Below the pieces are notes generated by a model, which was not told the DNA's origin, searched no databases, and was given only the letters and a program-made list of their open reading frames with translations. DNA of 64,000 nucleotides from assembly GCA_902541315.1 (NCBI GenBank), contig CACBQF010000001.1:1-64000 (forward strand), written 5' to 3'. The position numbers and the translations under genes were made by a program. Positions 43,943 through 51,262 of this stretch are shown piece by piece. Numbering within the stretch: position 1 is the stretch's first letter; each line of letters begins with the position of its first letter. This stretch comes from an uncultured Pelagibacteraceae bacterium. Lineage in GTDB: Bacteria > Pseudomonadota > Alphaproteobacteria > Pelagibacterales > Pelagibacteraceae.

Positions 43943-44697
43943 TTTTTTATATAGTATTTCTTTATTGTATCTTTGTTACTGTCATTAACATTTTCTGCAT
44001 AAGTAAAATCTTCTTCAGTATCTATATCAATTTTTTTAGGTGTCAGGAATGGTAATATTCTATGTCCATATATTAATTTTTTATTAATGTTTTGAAGAAG
44101 AAAGTTTGTTTTAAGAATATCTACATATCCATTTGGTTCATAAGTAGCTCTAAACAATTGACTTGGTTTGTTAAATAAATCATGCTCATTTTTTTTCATA
44201 TTTACATCACAATAAAAATTGTTCCTAATTCTAAATTGTTTTTCTGGTGGATGATCTGCTTTATGAGATGATCTTAGAGAAGTTGATTTTTTATTAAGTT
44301 TTAAAAATTTTAATGCTTTATTAATATCTAAAATAGATCTAAAAGGTGTAGTTGGTCTTAACTGAATAATAAACTCAGGTAATTTTTCAAACTCTTTTTG
44401 AATAAATTTTAAAAAATGAGATATATATTCATAATCTCCTGATGTTTTTAGAGAAATTTTTTTAGGTCTTAAAAATGGTACTAAAGCACCATATTTCTCT
44501 GAAATCTTTGCAATTTTTTTATTATCGGTTGAAACAAATGTTTTTGAAATTTTTTTGTTATTAGTTGATACCAATACAGAATATAAAAATAGTTCTATAT
44601 TAGATAATTTTTTTAAATTTTTATTTTTTATTCTAAATGATTTTCCTTTAGCTGGAATAATTGACCAGACTAAATTTTTAACAATTTTATTTTTCAC
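43939..44697 (-). CDS. Second acylneuraminate-type cytidylyltransferase
   Basis: A 252-residue relative of NeuA. SIIPAKGKSFRIKNKNLKKL is the CTP-binding start, FVSTDNKKIAKISEKYGA near residue 50 matches neuA at 36.7 kb, and QLRPTTPFRS near 108 replaces the acidic DxxxPxR site. It starts at GTG. Placed directly after a SAF-less NeuB gene, it is the natural CMP-activating partner of that enzyme's product. It is distinct in sequence from the first NeuA, so it is not a recent duplicate. Confidence 0.87.
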   Translation of the reverse strand: MKNKIVKNLVWSIIPAKGKSFRIKNKNLKKLSNIELFLYSVLVSTNNKKISKTFVSTDNKKIAKISEKYGALVPFLRPKKISLKTSGDYEYISHFLKFIQKEFEKLPEFIIQLRPTTPFRSILDINKALKFLKLNKKSTSLRSSHKADHPPEKQFRIRNNFYCDVNMKKNEHDLFNKPSQLFRATYEPNGYVDILKTNFLLQNINKKLIYGHRILPFLTPKKIDIDTEEDFTYAENVNDSNKDTIKKYYIKK

Positions 44698-44703
44698 AAT
44701 ATA

Positions 44704-45546
44704 TTAAATTTTTAGATGCGCTCTTAACTTTTTTGCTATTAAAACTTCCTCATCAATTATTTTTCCTATAGATGGTTTGCCTATTGCCAATTGGATTTTT
44801 CTTGATGACTCAACCAAATTCATAAATCCCGATGGTGCTAAAGATGCAGATTGATCTGAGCCATACATTGCTCTATCCAGAGTTATATGTCTTTCTAATG
44901 ATGAGATGCCAAGTGCTGCTGCTCCCAATGATACAGCTACACCAGACTCATGACCACTATAACCTACATCACATTTATATTTTTTTTTTAATTCCGTAAT
45001 AGTTGACAAGTTAGCATCTTTTGGATCCATCGGATAAGTAGAAACACAGTGCATCAATTCAAATGGACAATTCATCTCTCTAAAAATTTTCACAGCATCG
45101 TCTATATCTTTTTCAGTAGACATACCTGTTGAAATAAATGTATGTTTTTTTTGTTTAGCTACAGCTTTTAAAAAATTTTTATCTATTATCATTGCTGAAG
45201 CAATTTTGTTAAAATTTAGATTAAATTTCTCAAGAAATTTGAGGCTATTAATATCCCAAGCTGATGCGAACCAAGTAATTTCATTTTGTTTGCAATAATT
45301 ATCAATAATATTGTATTCCTCATAATTAAATTCCAAACCTAATTTTTGGTCTCTTTGCGTTTTTCCCCAGGGACTCTCTCGGGGCGAGTCGAGCAATTTT
45401 TTTGAGTAAACTAATTCAATATCTCTTTTCTGGAATTTTACTGCATCTGCACCAGCTTTTTTAGCTAAATCTATCAATTTTTTAGCGATGTTAATATCTC
45501 CGTTATGATTAATACCTATCTCTCCTATTATAAAAATTCTTTTCAC
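44704..45546 (-). CDS. NeuB family synthase without SAF domain (A)
   Basis: A 280-residue NeuB TIM barrel that ends where the SAF domain of ordinary NeuB begins. Seen: IIGEIGINHNGDINIAKKL, VKFQKRD near residue 37, FASAWD, KIASAM, STGMST near 132, VGYSGHESG near 190 and LERHITLDR near 212 (metal-binding His in both). It starts at GTG. The usual partner Arg from the SAF domain of the neighbouring subunit would be missing, so substrate binding must differ or be shared with another protein, perhaps the product of the adjacent gene. Confidence 0.88.
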   Translation of the reverse strand: MKRIFIIGEIGINHNGDINIAKKLIDLAKKAGADAVKFQKRDIELVYSKKLLDSPRESPWGKTQRDQKLGLEFNYEEYNIIDNYCKQNEITWFASAWDINSLKFLEKFNLNFNKIASAMIIDKNFLKAVAKQKKHTFISTGMSTEKDIDDAVKIFREMNCPFELMHCVSTYPMDPKDANLSTITELKKKYKCDVGYSGHESGVAVSLGAAALGISSLERHITLDRAMYGSDQSASLAPSGFMNLVESSRKIQLAIGKPSIGKIIDEEVLIAKKLRAHLKI

Positions 45547-45550
45547 TTTT

Positions 45551-46429
45551 TTAATTAATCTCTTTTTTTAATTTAGTTCTTGTCGGCAACTCGATATCAA
45601 GAATTTCTTTATTCTTGAATTTTAAGGCTAAATTTAATGACTTTAAATTTCTGTTAAGCCTTCTCATTCCATCTGGTTCTAAACTCGCAGCATGATCTGT
45701 ACCTTTCCATGTTCTATCTAGAGTAAAATGTCTCTCAATATAATTTGCTCCTAATGTATAAGCAGCCATGTCAAACGAAATACCTTTGTGATGGCCAGAA
45801 AACCCTATATCCTTTACTTGATCTGTTATTTTATATTTTTCTATTAATCTCTTTATTTCTAATAAGCACACATCATTAGTTTCAACTGGATAAGCTGAAG
45901 TGCACGCATACAAAATCAAATCATTATTTCTGTTATGTTTATTAAAAAAATTAACAATTTTTTCTTCCTCATTTATTGTTGTCATTCCAAGAGATAAATG
46001 AATTTCTCCATTAAAGTTTTTACAAATATAGTTTAATATATCAAAATTTAAATTTGTTGCAGAACCAATTTTAATTTTTTTTGGATTAATATTACAGATT
46101 TCTTTTGTTGATTTAATATCCCAAACAGAACTAAAATATTCTATACCTATATTTTCACATTCTTTTTTTAAGATTTTATGTTTTTCAATATCGAATTCTA
46201 AAAATTCTCTATGTTCACCATAAGATTTTCCATATGAATTTTGTTCGACTGGATGCGGTAAATTATATTCTTCTTCTGATAGTAACGTTTTAGGATCTCT
46301 TTTTTGAAATTTAATACATGGCACATCACAAAATTCTTTTGCTACTTTTATAAACTGTTTTGCAATTTCTATTTCACCCTTATGATTACATCCTACCTCT
46401 GCAATTAATGTTGGTTTTTTAAAATTCAT
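45551..46429 (-). CDS. NeuB family synthase without SAF domain (B)
   Basis: A 292-residue relative of the gene just downstream, likewise without the SAF domain. LIAEVGCNHKGEIEIAKQF, IKFQKRDPKTLL near residue 36, EYFSSVWDIKS, KIGSATN, LSLGMTT near 142, IGFSGHHKG near 204 and IERHFTLDR near 227 are visible. Both barrels keep the metal-binding His pair, so both look active. Whether they form one hetero-oligomer or make two different ulosonates is open. It is divergent from the broken carbamoyltransferase across some 40 bases. Confidence 0.88.
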   Translation of the reverse strand: MNFKKPTLIAEVGCNHKGEIEIAKQFIKVAKEFCDVPCIKFQKRDPKTLLSEEEYNLPHPVEQNSYGKSYGEHREFLEFDIEKHKILKKECENIGIEYFSSVWDIKSTKEICNINPKKIKIGSATNLNFDILNYICKNFNGEIHLSLGMTTINEEEKIVNFFNKHNRNNDLILYACTSAYPVETNDVCLLEIKRLIEKYKITDQVKDIGFSGHHKGISFDMAAYTLGANYIERHFTLDRTWKGTDHAASLEPDGMRRLNRNLKSLNLALKFKNKEILDIELPTRTKLKKEIN

Positions 46430-46470
46430 ATGCTAAAAATATATAATTTTTCGACAAAAAGATAGAAATA

Positions 46471-46792
46471 TTGAACATTATTAGTTTACATACTTTAACT
46501 CATAATCCATCAGAAGCTATTATAACAACTGATGGAAAAATATTTTGCATTGCTCTTAAGGGGTTATCAAGAATAAAAAATTCATCAGGACTGTATTCTA
46601 ACAATTTAATTGAATATTTATTAAATCAGACTAATTTAAAAATTGAAAATATTGACAAATTTGTGATTGATAAAGTGGTTAAATTCAATACAAAAAAGTA
46701 TTTTTTAGATAAAACCAATTGATGCGATTAAAAAATTTAAAAAAAGTGGTCTTGATTATTTGGTTATAGAAAATAGATTATTTAAAAGGTGA
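46471..46792 (+). pseudogene. Remnant of a NodU-type carbamoyltransferase
   Basis: The first frame (46471-46722) begins ISLHTLTHNPSEAIIT, the form of the carbamoyltransferase N terminus (G-I-x-x-x-H-D-x-S-A-A), and stops at about 83 codons. Shifted by one base, the frame at 46715-46792 reads PIDAIKKFKKSGLDYLVIEN and ends normally; this matches the last residues of the family (compare PDSALKTFLKTKIDFLILDK in the intact copy at 37.5 kb). About 450-480 middle codons are gone. A deletion with frameshift in a former full gene explains this better than a small real protein. Confidence 0.8.
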
Positions 46793-46802
46793 TAAAAACA
46801 AT

Positions 46803-47585
46803 ATGATTTTTAAATATGTTTTTGATAATTTGAATAACTCTAATTATACTTTTGATTTTACTTATAAAAAAGAATTTTATATCTTTAAAATTGAGAATTT
46901 CTTAGATAAAGAAACTTATAATTATATTGATAAAAATTTTCCAATTTTAGAAAGAGAAAAATTTAAAGAGAATAATTCTAAATATTCTTTTAATAGTTTA
47001 GAAGAGAACTACCAAAAACTTTTAGAACAAAATCCTGAATTTTCGAAAATTCATAGTTTTTTATCAAATCAAGATTTGAGTAAATACTTTATTAAAAAAT
47101 TGTTTTTTAAAATTCTTAGATCAAGAATGAATGATCTCCATCATTTTTTCAGAATGTTTAAAATACAAAACTTTGGTAAACCTAAAAAAACACGCTTATT
47201 CTCTAATTTATCGACACGTATTGAATATTCTATTTTAGGAAACCAATCTTACATAAATCCTCACACTGATGCTGTAAAAAAAATGCTATCATTAATGCTT
47301 TATTTCCCAGAGGGAAAAGATGAGCATGAATTTAATCACCAAAAACGACATGGTACAGAATTTTGGTCCAGTAAAGAAAAAAATTTTATGAATGTTCACA
47401 TCAAAAACAAAAATAAAGTAAAAAATTTTAGGAAACAAAACAAAATCATCTACAAAACTAATTTTGAAAAATATCACTTGTATGGTTTTATTCGTAATTC
47501 AAAAAGTTGGCATTCGGTAGAAGAAATTAATGAGAATAAAAATTTTTTAAGAAAATCTATCAACATAAATATTTTTTTCGATTAA
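46803..47585 (+). CDS. Probable 2-oxoglutarate/Fe(II)-type oxygenase
   Basis: A 260-residue protein with a likely double-stranded beta-helix in its second half. NPHTDAVKKMLSLMLYFPEG near residue 157 gives the H-x-D pair, SWHSVEEI near 237 gives the distal His, and RKSININIFF supplies the 2-oxoglutarate-binding basic residue, in the order expected for this superfamily. It starts 11 bases after the carbamoyltransferase remnant. It could hydroxylate a sugar, lipid or peptide. No close family was recognised. Confidence 0.65.
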   Translation: MIFKYVFDNLNNSNYTFDFTYKKEFYIFKIENFLDKETYNYIDKNFPILEREKFKENNSKYSFNSLEENYQKLLEQNPEFSKIHSFLSNQDLSKYFIKKLFFKILRSRMNDLHHFFRMFKIQNFGKPKKTRLFSNLSTRIEYSILGNQSYINPHTDAVKKMLSLMLYFPEGKDEHEFNHQKRHGTEFWSSKEKNFMNVHIKNKNKVKNFRKQNKIIYKTNFEKYHLYGFIRNSKSWHSVEEINENKNFLRKSININIFFD

Positions 47586-47607
47586 ATTTTTTAATATTTA
47601 AATAAAA

Positions 47608-48780
47608 ATGTCTAATATAAAGTCAATACCTTTTTTTTTTAGAAGAATAAATGATCTCGAACAACTTATTCCAATCATAAATTTTTGTTTAAAAAAGAGA
47701 TACAATATACTTTTAATTTGTTTAAATGATGAATTTGATTTTAATAGATATAAAAAATTTAGAAGACTTAGAAAATTAAAAAATATAAGAATTGATTATT
47801 TTTATAACTATCTTATCGAGAAAAAAGTTTTTTTCAAAATTTTATATAAACTATTTTTTAAAATTAACACTTTGAAAATTAGATTTGATAAGAACATTTA
47901 CCAATTTCAAAATATTGCACAATTTGTTAAAAGATTTAACTTTAGTTCAGCTGTTTTTGATTTTCCTATTTCCAATCAAAATTATATTAATTATATAAAA
48001 ATTTTAAAAACTTTAAATATAAGAATTTTTGGAATTCACCATTCTATTTGGGTTAGAGAAGTTGATATTAAAAAAAAAGAAATAAAAAAAACATTTTTAA
48101 AAGATAAAAGAATTTCTTCTGTGTATGATAAGATTTTAGTTTTTAACGATGAGTATAAAAAATCATTAGAAAAAGTTGGTTGTAAAAGTAAAATACTTTT
48201 TTTTGGTCTTTTAAATGAAAAAGATATAACTTTTAAAAAAAAAGAAAAACCAAAAAAAAATAAAATTAATATCTTATATTTAGACCACTCTAAAAAATTT
48301 GGTATTGACAAATTAAAGGTAGTTGAAGACCTTAAAATTTTAAAAAAAGACTCCTTAATTAAATTAACTATACGACCAAATACATCTATAGAATTTATAA
48401 AAAATAAAAGTGATTTGGATATTTTTTACAAAAATAATCTTGGTTCAAATATTGATTATGATGAAACAATTAATTTAATAAAAAAAAGTGATATAATAAT
48501 TAATCCAATAAGTTCAGTAATCATAAAAGCATATTTATTAAATAAAATTATAGTACATCCAGTACACTATATACCAAAGGAAGTAATGATTTGGCAAAGA
48601 TACAAGAGTTGTTTTGAAGTAAATTCCTCAAAAGATATTGTTAAATTAGTACAAAAATTCAGATTAAACAAACTTAATACAAAAAACTATTTTGATAATT
48701 GTAATAAAATGTTGAATTTTCTGATTCAAAACAAAAACATTAATAATAAATTAAAGAAAATTCTTGAAAACATAATTTAA
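47608..48780 (+). CDS. Uncharacterised GT-B-like protein
   Basis: A 390-residue, Lys/Ile-rich protein. IFGIHHSIWVREVD near residue 145, ILVFNDEYKKSL near 177, SKILFFGL near 195 and INPISSVIIKAYLLNKIIVHP near 299-319 resemble the two Rossmann halves and donor-site segment of surface-carbohydrate/CDP-glycerol-type transferases, less clearly than the two paralogues at 39 and 41.5 kb. No signal peptide is visible. It lies after the oxygenase gene by 22 bases and converges with the KdsB-type gene. Confidence 0.5.
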   Translation: MSNIKSIPFFFRRINDLEQLIPIINFCLKKRYNILLICLNDEFDFNRYKKFRRLRKLKNIRIDYFYNYLIEKKVFFKILYKLFFKINTLKIRFDKNIYQFQNIAQFVKRFNFSSAVFDFPISNQNYINYIKILKTLNIRIFGIHHSIWVREVDIKKKEIKKTFLKDKRISSVYDKILVFNDEYKKSLEKVGCKSKILFFGLLNEKDITFKKKEKPKKNKINILYLDHSKKFGIDKLKVVEDLKILKKDSLIKLTIRPNTSIEFIKNKSDLDIFYKNNLGSNIDYDETINLIKKSDIIINPISSVIIKAYLLNKIIVHPVHYIPKEVMIWQRYKSCFEVNSSKDIVKLVQKFRLNKLNTKNYFDNCNKMLNFLIQNKNINNKLKKILENII

Positions 48781-48825
48781 ATTTTCTAGATCAACAGTCT
48801 AAATATTTTTTTATTAACTTTATTT

Positions 48826-49563
48826 TCAAAACTTTTTGCTCTTGTTTTTTATTTTTCTTACTACTTCATACAAATTTTTTTTTGTATCAACAGCAATTGA
48901 TTTATCTGACATTCTGATCATTTTTACATCATGACCAATTTCTAAAAATCTTAGTAATTCACAATCTTCTATTTTTTCAATTGGTGTTTTTTTCTTTATT
49001 GACTTGAATGCAATTAATGACTTGTATGGCATTGAATAAATGCAAACTTGCCTCCACGCTTTTACAAATTTTTGATTTTTTGTAGTCGGTATAGGTGCTC
49101 TTGACTGATATAAAAGTCTTCCATCTTTTCTAAAAACAACTTTAGGAATATTTCCAGATTTAAAATGCTTCATGCTCTTAATTTCAGTATAGCCATTTAT
49201 AATTTCTTTAGGATATTTTTTTGCAAATTTGAGTAATTTAACTAAATCAGCTGGATTACATAGGGGTTCGTCACCTTGTACATTTAAATAGAAATCAGCC
49301 TTAAATTTTTTTGCAACTTCAGCAACTCTATCAGTACCAGTCAGACATTTTTTTGATGTCATAACAACTTTAATTTTATTTTTTTCACATACCTTTTTAA
49401 TTCTTTCATCATCCGTTGCTACTAGAATTTTTGATTTAGGAATCGCTTTACAACATTGGTTATAGGTTCTAACGATCATCGGAATACCACAAATATTTAC
49501 AATTGGTTTACCAGGAAATCTTTTTGATTTATATCTAGCAGGAATCACTAAATAATATTTCAT
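48826..49563 (-). CDS. 3-deoxy-manno-octulosonate cytidylyltransferase-like (KdsB family)
   Basis: A 245-residue CMP-ulosonate transferase. YYLVIPARYKSKRFPGKPIV is the KdsB start, then GIPMIVRTY, VATDDERIKKV near residue 47, TGTDRVAEVAKKF near 78, and LNVQGDEPLCNP near 96 with the catalytic QGDEP loop; PIEKIEDCELLRFLE and DTKKN follow. It activates Kdo or another 3-deoxy-2-ulosonate with CTP. Whether it is the housekeeping Kdo enzyme or a specialised copy is open; here it is paired with a pyruvate-aldolase-like gene and not with kdsA. Confidence 0.9.
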   Translation of the reverse strand: MKYYLVIPARYKSKRFPGKPIVNICGIPMIVRTYNQCCKAIPKSKILVATDDERIKKVCEKNKIKVVMTSKKCLTGTDRVAEVAKKFKADFYLNVQGDEPLCNPADLVKLLKFAKKYPKEIINGYTEIKSMKHFKSGNIPKVVFRKDGRLLYQSRAPIPTTKNQKFVKAWRQVCIYSMPYKSLIAFKSIKKKTPIEKIEDCELLRFLEIGHDVKMIRMSDKSIAVDTKKNLYEVVRKIKNKSKKF

Positions 49564-49572
49564 CTTAGTATA

Positions 49573-51192
49573 CTATAAAGCATAAACTGATGTTGATTTT
49601 ATTTTATATTTAGTTGGAGTAATACTCTCAACTTCAGCTTTTTTTTCTAAAGAATTATATAAAGAAAATAATTCATCCATTTCCATTCTTTTGGGATCAT
49701 CTGTTTCATAACCGTCAAACCCTGCAACATAAATTTTTTTCGCTCTACCACTGTTCGCAATTGCCAAAGCATAAGAAATTGCTAAAGTATTTGGTATCAC
49801 TGCAGAAGACTTCAGAAATTTAAATGAATTGCTTTTTACATTTATACCAAAGTCTAATTTTTTAACTTTCTTAAATTTTTCTTTAATTAATTTTGATAAT
49901 CTCTGATAGGGAAGAATTAATTTTTGAGGGAAATATTTAAATGATTTGTGATCTGTTAACAATCGTAGTGTATTACTAACTGCTCTTGTATCAATTAATT
50001 TTGAATTAATTGAATTTTGAGTATTCAGGGCAATAACAAACGGTTTATATCTTTTAATAAAACTCTCTAAAGCTATCTTGTGAGACTCGACTCCACCGCC
50101 TGATCCAAGAATAAGAACATCTTTATTTTTTATATGCTTTGATGGTTGATAGGTTCCTTTATCTTTTCCAAGATGATAGTCTTTATATATATTCAGTAAA
50201 TCATTGCTAAATTTTTTTCCTCCTTCTGTCTTTAAACTATTAATAACTGAAAGTATTTGTTCTGAACTAAAAGATTTAGTAGCGAGCATTCCTTGAATAA
50301 AACTAGGATGTATTCCGTGTAGTCCCGAAAGATAATAATAAAAATTGGATCCCCATTCATATTTTTTTTTCATAGGAATAAAATCTTTAGAAATTAGATT
50401 TATGAGTTTATTATAATTGATTTTTCTCTTAAATTTTTTTTCTAACTCTAATACAAGATTCTCTGTTTTCACATTACCTGGCCCACGACCCATTCCAAGA
50501 ACAGTGGAGTCAATATAGTTTACACCATTATTTAGTGCGATCATGGTATTTTCCATTGCCATATTCATATTATCATGTGCATGAATTCCTAGGCTTCCAA
50601 TCCAATTTTTTTTAAAATTTTTTACTATTTGCTGGGTGTGTGTGCCATTTAAACTTCCCATGCTATCTGCAAAATATAAAATATCCATATCATATTTTTT
50701 CATTAGAACACAAAAATTTTTAATCTCATTATTTGTCCTATCAGAGATTTGCATAAGATTTATTGCTACTTTATATCCTAACTTTTTAATTTTTGATGCA
50801 ACTGGCATTACTTTTTTTATTTCAGAAAAATGACAAGCGACTCTAACCAACTTAACTTTACTAAATTTAGATTCTTTAAATATTTGATTTAATAAATTAT
50901 TTTTTTTTCTCAAAAATTCCCTTTTTATCAACTCGGAACCATTGATCATTACTGCAATTTTTAAGCTTTTGGGTATCTTTAAATTGTTTAAAAAACTATC
51001 TGAAGTATAAGCGCATGGACCTTTGAAATTTTTTTTTTCTAATGATCTAAAACCAATTTCAACAAAATCAATATTTATATCTGACATTACTTTTAAATAT
51101 CTATTGATTAAATCAATATTAAAATTCCAATTGTTATAGTATCCACCGTCTCTTAGGGTACAGTCTAGTATGTTATATTTTTTTTGCCTCAT
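49573..51192 (-). CDS. Pyruvate-aldolase-like (DRE-TIM) protein fused to a Rossmann-like domain
   Basis: A 539-residue two-domain protein. The first 280 or so residues form an HMGL/DmpG-type barrel: LDCTLRDGGYYNNWNF at the start (R-D of the DRE motif), VEIGFRS near residue 42, the HxH metal ligands in GIHAHDNMNMAMENT near 198, and DSTVLGMGRGPGNVKTE near 228. The C-terminal part from about 350 has VLILGSGGGVESHKIALE and a second Rossmann-like stretch that recalls DUF115/MptE-like proteins. It would make or break a 4-hydroxy-2-oxoacid from pyruvate and an aldehyde. The KdsB-like gene follows after nine bases. Confidence 0.78.
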   Translation of the reverse strand: MRQKKYNILDCTLRDGGYYNNWNFNIDLINRYLKVMSDINIDFVEIGFRSLEKKNFKGPCAYTSDSFLNNLKIPKSLKIAVMINGSELIKREFLRKKNNLLNQIFKESKFSKVKLVRVACHFSEIKKVMPVASKIKKLGYKVAINLMQISDRTNNEIKNFCVLMKKYDMDILYFADSMGSLNGTHTQQIVKNFKKNWIGSLGIHAHDNMNMAMENTMIALNNGVNYIDSTVLGMGRGPGNVKTENLVLELEKKFKRKINYNKLINLISKDFIPMKKKYEWGSNFYYYLSGLHGIHPSFIQGMLATKSFSSEQILSVINSLKTEGGKKFSNDLLNIYKDYHLGKDKGTYQPSKHIKNKDVLILGSGGGVESHKIALESFIKRYKPFVIALNTQNSINSKLIDTRAVSNTLRLLTDHKSFKYFPQKLILPYQRLSKLIKEKFKKVKKLDFGINVKSNSFKFLKSSAVIPNTLAISYALAIANSGRAKKIYVAGFDGYETDDPKRMEMDELFSLYNSLEKKAEVESITPTKYKIKSTSVYAL

Positions 51193-51262
51193 AATTAACT
51201 TTCTATAGTAATTGTCTAATTTTATAAATATTTATTTCTCTCACATATTGAAATTAAAAAAA

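Noticed and set aside
36655-44697. The two NeuA-like genes as a recent duplication
   Set aside because: They share only family motifs; the acidic site and C-terminal parts differ, so separate origins are more likely.
46471-46722. 83-codon frame as a functional small protein
   Set aside because: Its sequence is the N terminus of a carbamoyltransferase and the matching C terminus follows in another frame, so a remnant is the better reading.
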